Shown: positions 1 through 9,331 of the stretch, piece by piece
Layout: each line of letters opens with the position of its first letter
Position numbering within the stretch: position 1 is the stretch's first letter
DNA from: an uncultured Myxococcales bacterium
Lineage (GTDB): Bacteria; Myxococcota_A; Polyangia; Polyangiales; Polyangiaceae
DNA length: 64,000 bases
Direction of reading: 5' to 3'
NCBI GenBank assembly: GCA_937872925.1
Contig: CALMUT010000344.1
Coordinates: forward strand, 1 to 64,000
The notes under the pieces: generated by a model
Told to the model about the DNA's origin: nothing
The model's database searches: none
The model's input: the letters and a program-made list of their open reading frames with translations, nothing else
Translations under genes and position numbers: made by a program

Positions 1-3000
1 AAGCCGAGGGGATCCGTGTCGTCCAATTCGGTGATAGTGCGGTATTGGCGGTACCCAGGTTCGTACCAAGCGTGCCCCCGATAGATGTCCCCCAAAAGCC
101 TCCGCGACGGGACACTCTCCGGGTCGAACTCCACGATCTCCGAGTACGTGCGAACCGCTTCCTCGGCGTGGCCGGCTCGCGCCAGCACATCCCCGAGCCC
201 ACGGGCAATGCCGGGCGTGAGTAGCCCCTGGTCGCGCAGTCGACGGCCGAGCGCCACGGCTTCGTCTTTGCGCTCTGCTTCTACTAAGAGTTTCACCAGG
301 CGCATGCCTCCGTTTGGATCTTCCGGCGCTTTGGCGATGGCCTCACGAAGCTTTTCAATGCGCCTATCCACGGCCTCAATGGCTGACAACTCGCGATCCA
401 CCGCGGCCCAGTCCACGCTGCCGCCGAAGAGCGTGCGTTCTACTGCCGCCACGAGTCGCACATCGACGGCTCGACGCAGGATCAACTTCGCGACGTGGCG
501 TTGCACATCCGGTCGCCCTGCAAAATGAGCCAACAGGATGCTCGCGGCGCCTTCATTGGTCACCTTGCGCTGTAGTAACTCCAGGAACGTGCGTTCCGCC
601 CGCCAGTCGTTCAGCTCGCAGGCGGCGCGCGCGGCGCGGTAGCGCTCAATCAAGTCTCCGGCATCGCCCGCGGCTTTCACGCGCTTCTGCCACAAGAGCA
701 CACGCTGCGCGAGGGGCCGAGCAGACGCGTCACTGCAGGTGGTGAGTGCCACCTCCGCGCCGGACTTTTCCGCGAGCTGTTTCAGTTCGGAAGTGACCGA
801 ACGCTCTGTGTCGTCGTCCTTTTCTAGACCGGAAGGGATCTTCCTTTTCGGTGCGGGCCGATACGCACGCTTGCGTTCCACCAAGCCCCCGCCGCTCCCC
901 TTGCCGCCGATGGCGCCTCGGCCCAAGCCGGGAGCCGGCATCGCCTTGGCGGCGGGCGCGGGCGCTTCATTTTCCGCCAGAGGATCTTCCGATGGCGCCG
1001 CGAGAGTGGGCGCCGCCGCGGCAGGAGTCTCTTCTTTGGCCATGGCGCCAACCTCGTCGTCAACGGCGCTCGGCTCCAGGTTCTTGTCGTAGCCCGGCTG
1101 CACTTCCACAGGCGGTGGACTTGCGGGTGCCCCCTGGGCCATGGGCTCAGACTTCGTGGCCACGCCCTGCTCCGCTGGCGCTTCGTCTCCTGCCATGCGT
1201 TCCAGCTTGCTGCAGCCAAAGGGCAGACTCGCCGCGGGGATCCCCGCGTGGCGCGAAGCCGCGCGGCGTTCTTCGTCGTCCGTGAGCGCGCCCAAGCGCA
1301 CCCCGCGCAGATTGGTTCGTTTGCGCGGAATGCCCATGCGCATGTACGCAGACTCGCTTTCGAGCGCCAAGATGCTCGTGAACGGAGTCATCAGCCCGTA
1401 TTCCACACCAAGGGCGACGATGCGCCCGCGTTCCGCATCGGGTCCGGAAGCGGAACCAAGCAAGCGTTTGACGTATTCCGCAGCCCAGAGCCGCGGCACG
1501 AAGTTGCTCAAGATGCTGCCATCCCGTTTGACCTCGTACTCCTGCTCGAACTTCTCCCCGCCCAGTCGCCCGCGCACTTTGACCATGCGAGGGATTTCGT
1601 GATGCGTGCGGGCCAGCACGACCACTTCCGCTCCGCGGCTGACTTTGCCCGCGGCCGACGAGAACGGCTCGTCCAACCCCGCACCCAAGTCGATCTCCAA
1701 GTCGGTGATGGTAGGGGTTTTGATGGCTGCTGCCAGCTCCAGGGCCCGGGCCGTCGTCTGTTCCGCGTCGTCCACGCGCAGGCTAATGCCCCCGCCCGCC
1801 CGCGCCAGTTCTCCCAATAGCGAGTAGTGCGCATCCGTTCCCACGCCCACACTGAAGAGCCGCGCCCGGGAGGTGCCGATCGCGCGGCGCAATCGCTCAA
1901 CGAGCTGCTCACCGCTCATGGCGCCGCTGGTAGCGATGCCATCGCCAACGTAGACAACCGCGGGTTGCTCCGCGCCGTGCAAGCGTCCAAGGGCAACGTC
2001 AAAGAGTGCAGCAAGGTCCGTTGCACCGCCCACTGCATGATCTGCAAGGGACTCCAGCGCCTTTTCGATTTCCTTGTCGTCTGCTTTTGCCAAACCGTCC
2101 TTGGGATAGAGCACGGTCGGACGCACATCGAGGGCGACCAAGGCAAAGCGATCTTCGCCGGACAGCGCGCGCAGGATGGACTCCGCCGCAGCGGTCTTCA
2201 ACTGGTGGGCAGCTTCGTCACCGGCCGCCGAAGTGTCGACGACGACCACGACGTCGCCCCGGGTCTGCTTCGCTGCCTTCCAGTCGACGTCTGGGACATA
2301 ACGCGCCAGCACGTAGTCCGCGCTCTCACCGCCGGCAGAGAAACGCGCCACGGTCATGGGCGGCCGCTTGCTCGGAAGATCCGCCTCGAGCTGAAAGTCT
2401 GCGCGGGGCGTGTAGCCCGAGCGCCGCATCGTGACCCGGCGTCCGCCGTTTTCCACGCGCGCGTCCGCCAGGGTGGCGATCTTCATTTTGGCGCCGGCGT
2501 CGCCCAGGTCCACGGACAGCGAAAACTCGCCGATTCGCACCGGATTGCCCGCGCCCATCGGGTACAGGTAGGAGAGCTTCGAACCCACCGGCGGACGCAG
2601 CTCAATGTAACGCAAGACCACCCTGCGCGTGCCACCACCGGGCACCGGGTAGATGCGAGCGCGGTAGGTCCGGCTGTCGATCCACTCCAAGATCGCCGGC
2701 GAATGGCCCGAAGCCTTTGCGGCTCCATATTGCGCCGCAGCTTCTTTTCGCTCCGAAAACTCGCCCTCCACCAACACGCCGTTGGTCTCGAGGGCAAATC
2801 CCGTCACACTGGCTCCCTCGGGCACCGTGAACCAGTACCAACCCTCCACGCCACGCTCGCCGGGGTTGAAGAAGGTCTGATCGACCTCGGTCTCCGACAG
2901 CCCTTCACGCAGAACTGCGCGTACCGACTGTCGGCTGACTTCGAGCTTCTGCGCCGGCGCTCCCGGCGCGGCGCCCACGTCCACGCCGTAGATCGATCCT

Positions 3001-3758
3001 GCACCGGTGCCCGCAAGCAGCGCGCCGGACGCAAAGTCCGCCATGCCGCCCGTCCAGTCATCCCAAAACGAAAGCGGCGCGACTGTCGGCTTGTCGGCGC
3101 CCTTCACGTTGGCCTGTTCCCCGGCTTTGACCTCTGCCCGCCCGCCTTTGCCAGTGACCGTCGCGGTGCCGCGCGCGACGTAGACAAGCACGCTGTCCCC
3201 GTCACGCCGCACGTCAAAGCCCGCCTCTGCGGCGGTGACTACGACTTCCCCGATGGTATGTGCCGTCGGCTTGCGTTCCGTGGGCGGCGCGTCCACGAAG
3301 TACTCGCCCTTTTCCAGGCTAACGGCGTCCGCCGCCAGCGAAAGTGCGCTCTGCTCGCGAATGAACAGGCGCGAGCCATCCGGCAGTCGCACCAGGGCGC
3401 GCGCACCAGCGCCGGTCGTCATGCGGGCGCTGTCCATTAGCGGCGTCCCGCTCACGGCCCGTGCGGGTCCTTCTCCAGTGTCCACGCTGACTTCGCCTGC
3501 TGCCAGCTCCAGACGCGCCTGAATGGCCAGCGCCTTGACCGGGGGCGGCTTGCGCGTCGCCACGTAGGCAATGACCGCGATGATCACTCCAAGCGCCCCG
3601 AGCGCGAGCGCGCCCCGAGTCAGGAGCTTCTTCAGGTCCGGGATTTTTTTCGCTGCGCTGACTGCCTTCACTTCGTCCACGGCTGCTCCGCTTTCTGGTT
3701 GCGCTCCGGGCGAAGGAGGGCGTCGCGCACCGGCTGCGTTGGGCCGGCGGCTCACCAT
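1..3758 (-). CDS. FecR + VIT + vWA + TPR membrane protein (3' end off window)
   Basis: Open from an ATG at 3758 to the window edge (over 1,250 codons, no stop), so the C terminus is missing. Residues 1-48 are a basic, Pro-rich cytoplasmic tail, 49-68 a single membrane helix, about 80-165 a FecR-like domain, about 265-390 a VIT domain and about 500-690 a von Willebrand A domain. An Ala/Pro/Glu-rich linker and TPR-like helical repeats follow from about residue 1000. The vWA metal site reads D508-T-S-A-A rather than DxSxS, so its third metal ligand is lost, while the Thr and second Asp motifs (GGATD, VGDG) remain. VIT/vWA proteins usually act as surface or periplasmic scaffolds. It lies 104 bases downstream of another vWA gene on the same strand. 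Domain calls are firm; the role is unknown. Confidence 0.85.
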   Translation of the reverse strand, partial: MVSRRPNAAGARRPPSPGAQPESGAAVDEVKAVSAAKKIPDLKKLLTRGALALGALGVIIAVIAYVATRKPPPVKALAIQARLELAAGEVSVDTGEGPARAVSGTPLMDSARMTTGAGARALVRLPDGSRLFIREQSALSLAADAVSLEKGEYFVDAPPTERKPTAHTIGEVVVTAAEAGFDVRRDGDSVLVYVARGTATVTGKGGRAEVKAGEQANVKGADKPTVAPLSFWDDWTGGMADFASGALLAGTGAGSIYGVDVGAAPGAPAQKLEVSRQSVRAVLREGLSETEVDQTFFNPGERGVEGWYWFTVPEGASVTGFALETNGVLVEGEFSERKEAAAQYGAAKASGHSPAILEWIDSRTYRARIYPVPGGGTRRVVLRYIELRPPVGSKLSYLYPMGAGNPVRIGEFSLSVDLGDAGAKMKIATLADARVENGGRRVTMRRSGYTPRADFQLEADLPSKRPPMTVARFSAGGESADYVLARYVPDVDWKAAKQTRGDVVVVVDTSAAGDEAAHQLKTAAAESILRALSGEDRFALVALDVRPTVLYPKDGLAKADDKEIEKALESLADHAVGGATDLAALFDVALGRLHGAEQPAVVYVGDGIATSGAMSGEQLVERLRRAIGTSRARLFSVGVGTDAHYSLLGELARAGGGISLRVDDAEQTTARALELAAAIKTPTITDLEIDLGAGLDEPFSSAAGKVSRGAEVVVLARTHHEIPRMVKVRGRLGGEKFEQEYEVKRDGSILSNFVPRLWAAEYVKRLLGSASGPDAERGRIVALGVEYGLMTPFTSILALESESAYMRMGIPRKRTNLRGVRLGALTDDEERRAASRHAGIPAASLPFGCSKLERMAGDEAPAEQGVATKSEPMAQGAPASPPPVEVQPGYDKNLEPSAVDDEVGAMAKEETPAAAAPTLAAPSEDPLAENEAPAPAAKAMPAPGLGRGAIGGKGSGGGLVERKRAYRPAPKRKIPSGLEKDDDTERSVTSELKQLAEKSGAEVALTTCSDASARPLAQRVLLWQKRVKAAGDAGDLIERYRAARAACELNDWRAERTFLELLQRKVTNEGAASILLAHFAGRPDVQRHVAKLILRRAVDVRLVAAVERTLFGGSVDWAAVDRELSAIEAVDRRIEKLREAIAKAPEDPNGGMRLVKLLVEAERKDEAVALGRRLRDQGLLTPGIARGLGDVLARAGHAEEAVRTYSEIVEFDPESVPSRRLLGDIYRGHAWYEPGYRQYRTITELDDTDPLG

Positions 3759-3862
3759 TGTCCCTCAAACAAGAGCGGGTTCTACGGTCTCACGCGCCAC
3801 GCGCATCCGCAAGCGGCAGTCCAGCCGCCCGCGGTAAGCTTCATTCCGATTCGTCCGCCGCA

Positions 3863-5332
3863 CTAGAATGCAAATTCATCCGCAGTGGATGCGTTCTTGC
3901 GGACCTGCGCGGCGGGTCGTGGTGCCGCGGCGCCCGCCGGTGCGTCTGCCGGCGGAGCTGCAAACCCTTCCGAAGCCTCACCGAGGGCACCGGATTGGTC
4001 GTCGAAGTCCGCTTTGAGTTTCTCCCGCGCTTGCGCTGGCGCCTGTGCCAACGCGGCCTGTCGCTGACGATTGACTTGATCCAAGGATCGCTTCAGGGCG
4101 CCGCGTGCCTCGCTGGTGCGGCCCGACGCGAACAAGCGGTTTGCTTCTTTCAGCGTAGCCGCCGTCTCGCTCCGTACCAGGCGGGTTTGCACAACGGGAT
4201 CGAGCTCGGCCACCTGACTCTCGTCCTCCGTCAACTGCAGCGCGAGACTGCCCGCGCAATTGCCCCGGCCGCCCAGGGCGAAGTCGTCGTAAGTCATCTT
4301 CACATCCGCCACCGGTCGCGCGCCCTGCGCGCCTTTGGCGATCGCCAGCTTGATCAACAGAGTCTTCTGCTCGCCAGCGGAGAAGGTTCCAAAGGGCACG
4401 AAGAGGCGATCGCCGTCTTGACGGAAAGTGCGGTCGAAGACGCGTTCCACCTTCACCCCTGGCGCCAACGCCAGTTCGACCTCGGTGTCTTTCGCCACGG
4501 TCTTGACCAAGCTATTGAGCTCGGCGTCGAATACCTCGGGTAGCTTCGCAGCGTTCTCTACGAAATGGTGCCGACCGTTGGACTCCAGCGCAAGCGCACT
4601 CATCACGCGCTCGTTGTACTCCACGTCCACGCCGATGGCGCTGATGCTGGCTCCCATACTGCGCACCCGAGCGCCAATGCTGCGGAACCCTTCCACGTTG
4701 CGCACTCCCGCGGTGGCCTCGCCGTCGCTGAGCAAGAGCACGCGGTCGACCATGCCGCTGCGCCGACGTAGTTGCTCCATGCCCGCGTCGATACCGCAAG
4801 AAATGCAGGTGTCTCCCCCCGCGCTGATGGCGGAAAGCGCCCGCAAAGCCCGATCCCGGGAGAAAGAATCGATGGTCGTGGACGGTACGATCGCGTCCGT
4901 TGTGGTGTTGTAGGTCACGACGCTGACCGCATCGCCGTCGCGCAGACGCCCCACCATGCCCCGCGCCGCGTCGAGGGCGTTCGACAGGCGACGTCCCTTC
5001 ATCGATCCGGAGCGATCAATCACGATGGACAAATTGAGGGGCGACGCAGCCGAGGTGGCCGCGTCCTTGTCCGCCGTCGCCGTCAGCAGCATGAAGGTTT
5101 CCCCGGGCCGCTCCGCCTGCAACGTGGGGTGGCCGAGGCGCCCCTCGAGCATGATGGTGCGACCGGCCGTGAAGGTGGCGCCGACCGCCGCCGGGGGATC
5201 CTGGGTTTCTGCGATCCCCACGGGGTCCGGGCTCAGCTCCGTGAGGGGCCGCTCCTTGGTCAAGGACCAGACGGTGACGCTCGAGAGCAGCATTCCGCAC
5301 AATGAGAGTAGTCCGACGCTCTTGACCTTCAT
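3863..5332 (-). CDS. Secreted or membrane-anchored vWA-domain protein
   Basis: 489 residues. The ATG at 5332 is chosen because it gives a signal/anchor sequence (MKVKSVGLLSLCGMLLSS) and has GAAAGGG upstream; the frame stays open 92 codons further up, but that stretch is poor in signals. A vWA domain spans about residues 98-270 with an intact MIDAS (D106-R-S-G-S110, then GGDT and LLSDGEA). A beta-rich segment follows, then a helical, Ala/Gln/Arg-rich C-terminal part from about 390 to 489. This resembles the YfbK-type vWA family, but the VIT domain is absent. The family binds metal-dependent protein ligands. It probably shares function with the following VIT/vWA gene on the same strand. No lipobox was seen. 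Confidence 0.82.
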   Translation of the reverse strand: MKVKSVGLLSLCGMLLSSVTVWSLTKERPLTELSPDPVGIAETQDPPAAVGATFTAGRTIMLEGRLGHPTLQAERPGETFMLLTATADKDAATSAASPLNLSIVIDRSGSMKGRRLSNALDAARGMVGRLRDGDAVSVVTYNTTTDAIVPSTTIDSFSRDRALRALSAISAGGDTCISCGIDAGMEQLRRRSGMVDRVLLLSDGEATAGVRNVEGFRSIGARVRSMGASISAIGVDVEYNERVMSALALESNGRHHFVENAAKLPEVFDAELNSLVKTVAKDTEVELALAPGVKVERVFDRTFRQDGDRLFVPFGTFSAGEQKTLLIKLAIAKGAQGARPVADVKMTYDDFALGGRGNCAGSLALQLTEDESQVAELDPVVQTRLVRSETAATLKEANRLFASGRTSEARGALKRSLDQVNRQRQAALAQAPAQAREKLKADFDDQSGALGEASEGFAAPPADAPAGAAAPRPAAQVRKNASTADEFAF

Positions 5333-5637
5333 GCACTCGACCCTTTCGCAGTGGAAAACGAAGCCGCGACCCAGCCCCTTACACCCGGCTGCGGGCTTTT
5401 CTACGCACCAGCTCCGAGGCGGATCTGTCCGGGAGCAATTCCCGGCCCTCACAGGCCATTTCCGGCGCAAGCGGCGCGCCGTCTCCCCCAGTGGCTCCGG
5501 GCCACAGGGATGTGACCGCAGGCTGGGGGCAGGGTCGCCTTTTTGACGATTCTGCACGCAATCCTCATCTATGTGGCGGCTGCGTGATGGCTTGCCCCGC
5601 CGGGGCATGAAGCTGCGGCCCCGCGCGTCTCACGGTG
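5333..5637. other. 305-base intergenic region with three inverted repeats
   Basis: This gap separates the vWA gene (minus) from the 5638 gene (plus), so it should hold divergent promoters. I could not pick out convincing -35/-10 pairs. It holds three hyphenated inverted repeats: CCGGGA-5-TCCCGG at 5429-5445, GTGGC-5-GCCAC at 5491-5505, and the near-perfect palindrome TGCCCCGCCGGGGCA at 5593-5607, about 30 bases before the plus-strand start. They could be operators or leader hairpins. No RNA gene was recognised. Confidence 0.4.
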
Positions 5638-6786
5638 ATGATGCGGACCTTCTGGACTTGGGCTGCGGTGTTGGTCGCCGGCTTTGCCACCTTGGCCCTG
5701 GGACCGGCGTGGTGGAGCGGGCGTCAGGCCCAAGACTTTCTAACGCCACAAAGCCCCAGGGTCCGCGGACTCGCGCGTTCCGTCGCGGCAACCAACGGAG
5801 CGGACGCGCTGGACGCACACTTTGCAACCGGCAGCGCTCGCTTCGACGGAGAGTGGGTCTTTGGCACCTACATGATGAGCGCCATGGGCCTCGGCCAGCT
5901 CGCCCACGCCGATCCCGAGATGCGCGATTGGGCGGCGGCACAGATGCTGCCCGCCCTCGATCGCCTGACGACATCGGGTGCGGCCTTTGACACGGCAGCT
6001 TGGGGCGAAGCGGCCCTCGATAGCCTCGACGCCAACCGTGGCCACGCTGCCTACCTCGGGTACATGAACTTGGCACTCTCTCTACACGTGAGCTTGGACG
6101 CGGACAGTCCGTACTCCGAATTGAATCGCCGGATCAGCGCCGCTCTCGAACGCAGGCTGCTCACAAGCGACCGCTTCGTGCTCGAGACCTATCCCGGCGA
6201 GATCTACCCCGTAGACAACATGGCAGTGGTTGCATCCATCGCCCTGGCAGATCACGCGCGCAAGCAGCCACGGCGCGCGGTCGTGCGGCGCTGGCTGGCG
6301 CACGCCGCGCGCCACTTCCAAAAAGCCGACAGCCGCCTGCTGTTTCAGAGCATGGCGGCCGACGGCATCACCCCCGGGGACGGCGAGCGCGGCTCCGGCA
6401 CGGCGCTGGCGGCATACTTCGCCTCGTTCATGAGCCCCGAGCTCAGCGCCGAGTTATTCCGCGCCCTGCAAACCCAGCTCTATGATCAAGTCCTGGGCTA
6501 CGGCGTGATCCGCGAGTACCCCTGGGGACAGTTCGGACGCGGCGACATCGACTCGGGTCCGCTGGTGCTCGGGTACAGCATCTCTGCGACTGGCTTTGCC
6601 ATGGGCGCGGCCCGCGCGAACGGCGCACCGAAGAGCTTAGACCGACTCCTGCGTACCTTCGTGCTGTTCGGGGCGCCCCTCGATCGCTCGGGGCAGAGCA
6701 GCTTCGTCTCCGGCGGCCCCCTCGGCAACGCCATCGTGCTTGCCATGCTCACGGCGCTCCCCGCATCCCATTGGAGTCAGCCATGA
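5638..6786 (+). CDS. Conserved-looking exported alpha-helical protein of unknown function
   Basis: About 382 residues. GTG 5635, ATG 5638 and ATG 5641 are consecutive possible starts. The N terminus has one hydrophobic signal/anchor helix (about residues 4-22), so most of the protein is periplasmic or membrane-tethered. The rest is rich in regularly spaced helices with aromatic and Gly motifs such as YPGEIYPVDNMAV and REYPWGQFGRGDIDSGP. This is the style of alpha/alpha-barrel proteins (glycosidase-like or linalool dehydratase-like folds). I do not recognise the family, and the fold suggestion is only an impression. Its stop overlaps the start of the next gene by ATGA, so the two are probably co-translated. 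Confidence 0.7.
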   Translation: MMRTFWTWAAVLVAGFATLALGPAWWSGRQAQDFLTPQSPRVRGLARSVAATNGADALDAHFATGSARFDGEWVFGTYMMSAMGLGQLAHADPEMRDWAAAQMLPALDRLTTSGAAFDTAAWGEAALDSLDANRGHAAYLGYMNLALSLHVSLDADSPYSELNRRISAALERRLLTSDRFVLETYPGEIYPVDNMAVVASIALADHARKQPRRAVVRRWLAHAARHFQKADSRLLFQSMAADGITPGDGERGSGTALAAYFASFMSPELSAELFRALQTQLYDQVLGYGVIREYPWGQFGRGDIDSGPLVLGYSISATGFAMGAARANGAPKSLDRLLRTFVLFGAPLDRSGQSSFVSGGPLGNAIVLAMLTALPASHWSQP

Positions 6787-7058
6787 AGCCGCGGGTCCTG
6801 CTCCTGGGCATGAGCCTGGGCTGGCTGTGTCACTTGGCTATGCACTGGGTCTTCCAACACGCCATGTACGAAAAGAGCGTCGTTTCACATCTGCTCGCCC
6901 CCAGCGCCGCAACGCCGCCCTGGGCGCTCGCCCTCGCCCTGGGCTTTCTGTATCTGCGCCTCGCGGCCCAGGTCGTGTTTCCGGTGCTGATCGCGGCATG
7001 CCTGGCACACAGCGCGATCCACGCTGCCATCCCCCGGGCACAGCGGCCGGCCGGCTGA
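6783..7058 (+). CDS. Small membrane protein, coupled to preceding gene
   Basis: 91 residues starting at the ATG that overlaps the upstream stop (ATGA). It has two or three hydrophobic stretches (about residues 5-24, 46-66 and 68-84), so it is a small integral membrane protein. Histidines lie within the hydrophobic part (CHLAMHWVFQH and AHSAIH). I recognise no family. The tight overlap with the exported 382-residue protein suggests the two work together, for example as an anchor or partner. It converges on the minus-strand gene ending at 7074. Confidence 0.65.
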   Translation: MKPRVLLLGMSLGWLCHLAMHWVFQHAMYEKSVVSHLLAPSAATPPWALALALGFLYLRLAAQVVFPVLIAACLAHSAIHAAIPRAQRPAG

Positions 7059-7073
7059 TCGCGTGTGGCTAGC

Positions 7074-8237
7074 TCAGCGCCGCCGAGGTTCAACGCGGAC
7101 TTGGCGTGCCATCTGCCGCTGCACGCGGCGATGCAACGAGCGGGGGCGCCGGGCGATCTCGCGGCGGATGTCTGCCATGGGGCGGTTGGGGATGCCGATA
7201 TGGCAGACGGGTGCGCCCGGTCGCACCACGGGCAACAGAGTCATGCCCAAAATGATGCCGGCGACGGGCGCCACCACCGTGGGACTGTCGTCCCGGAAGA
7301 ACGCATCGCAGACCGCGATGCGCTCGCCTTCATTGACCAGGTCTCCGGGGCGCGCGTGGAAGCGCAAAAGTCCGCCCGTGTGCGCCCGCACCCAGACGCT
7401 CTTCGTGATGGTGGTCTGGTACGCAGGCTCCTCGCGGCTGCCGTCGATCATGCCAAGCTCGATCAGCACATTGCGCACGCCGCGCACGCCGATCGCCACC
7501 GCGCCGGCCTCGATTTTTAGGGACTCGCCAGCTTCCAGCAAGATGGTCTTGCAACCACCCCCGCAAGCGACTTGCCGCAGGCTCCGATCGTCGCCTTTGC
7601 GGTCGACGATCGCTTCGCAACCGAACCAACGCGCCAGCTCTTCGAGCCCGGGCAAGGACAGGTCCGCGCGAACATGCGGGAAATTCGTTCGCCCCGCCGC
7701 AGCGGTGTGCAGGTCCAGCCCATAGTCGGATTTCAGCACGACCTCGCGATGGATCGCGTGCGCCAGGCGGAAAGCCAAGCTGCCCTTCGGATCCCCAGGG
7801 AAGCTGCGGTTCAAATCCCGGCGATCCGGCAGATAGCGGGTGTGGCGCTCGAATCCGAAGACGTTGACGACCGGCACCAAGATCAACGTGCCACGCAGCA
7901 GCTCGAGGTTGGAGAACATCAGCTCCCGGATCACACCGGTCCCGTTGAGTTCGTCGCCATGGACCGCGCCCGAGACAAAGACCGTGGGCCCTTTGCGGCG
8001 CCCGCGCATCACGCGCAGAGGCACGCTCACGGGCACGCCCATGCTGGTCTCGCTGACCTTCAGCGCGATGTCGCGAGTTTCACCCTTCTTGACCCGCTCG
8101 CCGGCGATAATAAAGGGGGGGACCTTCGGACTCAGGACGCGCCCCCGTTGCTCTCCGCGGTCTTTTTCTTCTTCTTGCGTGGACGACGATCTTCCGCCGG
8201 GATCAGCCCCTTGAGGGTGAGGTGCTTGCCGAAACAA
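7074..8237 (-). CDS. Succinylglutamate desuccinylase / aspartoacylase-family hydrolase
   Basis: Zinc-dependent deacylase/carboxypeptidase family (AstE/AspA, M14-like). The metal motif is GAVHGDELNG, followed by RRDLNRSFPG and GLDLHTA with the later zinc histidine. A C-terminal beta domain (about residues 285-345) has the biotinyl-like fold found in this family. The only ATG (8237) overlaps the upstream rimK-like gene by about 105 bases, and its first 35 residues look unlike the family. A non-ATG start near 8135, just after the rimK stop, would fit the family N terminus better. It is last in a protease-RimK-AspA set on the same strand. The likely role is to hydrolyse an acyl-amino-acid or peptide product made or trimmed by its neighbours (inference). 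Confidence 0.85.
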   Translation of the reverse strand: MFRQAPHPQGADPGGRSSSTQEEEKDRGEQRGRVLSPKVPPFIIAGERVKKGETRDIALKVSETSMGVPVSVPLRVMRGRRKGPTVFVSGAVHGDELNGTGVIRELMFSNLELLRGTLILVPVVNVFGFERHTRYLPDRRDLNRSFPGDPKGSLAFRLAHAIHREVVLKSDYGLDLHTAAAGRTNFPHVRADLSLPGLEELARWFGCEAIVDRKGDDRSLRQVACGGGCKTILLEAGESLKIEAGAVAIGVRGVRNVLIELGMIDGSREEPAYQTTITKSVWVRAHTGGLLRFHARPGDLVNEGERIAVCDAFFRDDSPTVVAPVAGIILGMTLLPVVRPGAPVCHIGIPNRPMADIRREIARRPRSLHRRVQRQMARQVRVEPRRR

Positions 8238-9331
8238 AGCACGACGTCGCTCAGCAGGATCTCTCTATCACCGCGGGGATTGGGGATCGTGACGCTGCCG
8301 CGCGTGATGCTCAGCACCTGCACGTCGCGCTCCCGCAACCCGGATTCCTTCAGGGTGCGGCCGCACAGCTCGCTGTCGGAAGTGACAGCAAACTCCGCAA
8401 CTCCGTAGCCGGACTTCAAGGTCAGGCGCTGCCGCAGGTCGAGCTCCGGGAACAAAACCTGCTCCTCTAGGTGCTCCATAATGGCGCCCGCAACGTCGAT
8501 CTTCGTGGCCGCTTCGATGCCCTCGAGCCCCGGGGATGAATTGACTTCCAAAATGCTTGGGCCGTCTTTGGTTTCGAGCATATCCACACCGGCTACCCGC
8601 AGGCCCATGATCTGGGCAGCGTGGATCGCGGTCCGCTCGTAGATCGGGTCGATGTTGACCGCTTCGGCACGACCGCCGCGGTGCACGTTGCTGCGGAACT
8701 CCTCGCCGACCGCAACCCGACGCATCGCCGCAACCACGCGATCGCCCACCACGAAGGCACGCATGTCGCGGCCTCGGCTCTCAGACACGAACTTCTGGAT
8801 CAGCACGTTCTGTTTGGCGCTCTGCAGCGTCTCGATGATGGCCTCGGCAACCTTCACGGTGTCTGCCAAGATCACACCAATGCCCTGAGTGCCCTCTAGC
8901 AACTTGATGATGACCGGGGCGCCGCCGACCCGCTCGATTGCTCCGAGCACGCTGGCGCGATCACGAACAAATGCGGTGGGAGGAATGCCGATGTTGTGGC
9001 GGCTCAAGATCTGCGTGCTGCGCAGCTTGTCCCGGGAGACGCTGATGGCCGTGGATGAGTTGAGGGTGAACACCCCCATCTGCTCGAACTGCCGCACAAC
9101 CGCCGTGCCGAACATGGTGATGGATGCGCCGATGCGCGGGATCACGGCGTCATAGTGGCTGAGCTCTTTGTTGCGCCAAAACAGATCCGGCTTGCCTTGC
9201 TCTAACCCCATGGCAAAGCGCAGCGTATTGAGCACTTTGACCTTGTGGCCACGCGCGAGTGCTGCCTCTCGCAATCGGCGCGTGCTGTAGGCACGCGGGC
9301 TTCGCGACAAAATGGCCATCTTCATTGTCAT
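8132..9331 (-). CDS. rimK: RimK-type ATP-grasp ligase fused to an RCK_C (TrkA-C) domain
   Basis: 399 residues. Residues about 1-95 are the RimK preATP-grasp domain and about 100-290 the ATP-grasp domain, with nucleotide-binding motifs (VIIKLLEGTQGIGV, QKFVSESRGRDMRAFVVG) and metal ligands in the GVDMLET and ILEVNSSPGLEG segments. Family members add glutamate to the C terminus of ribosomal protein S6 or to peptides. Unusually, residues about 300-380 look like a TrkA-C/RCK_C regulatory domain, followed by a short lysine-rich tail (RRPRKKKKKTAES). The start overlaps the upstream protease stop by ATGA. ATG 9325 is an alternative start. The substrate cannot be read from the sequence. Confidence 0.9.
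   Translation of the reverse strand: MTMKMAILSRSPRAYSTRRLREAALARGHKVKVLNTLRFAMGLEQGKPDLFWRNKELSHYDAVIPRIGASITMFGTAVVRQFEQMGVFTLNSSTAISVSRDKLRSTQILSRHNIGIPPTAFVRDRASVLGAIERVGGAPVIIKLLEGTQGIGVILADTVKVAEAIIETLQSAKQNVLIQKFVSESRGRDMRAFVVGDRVVAAMRRVAVGEEFRSNVHRGGRAEAVNIDPIYERTAIHAAQIMGLRVAGVDMLETKDGPSILEVNSSPGLEGIEAATKIDVAGAIMEHLEEQVLFPELDLRQRLTLKSGYGVAEFAVTSDSELCGRTLKESGLRERDVQVLSITRGSVTIPNPRGDREILLSDVVLCFGKHLTLKGLIPAEDRRPRKKKKKTAESNGGAS

Noticed and set aside
1827-3440. A 537-codon plus-strand frame opposite the VIT/vWA gene
   Set aside because: It is antisense to recognisable VIT and vWA domains and its translation has no domain.
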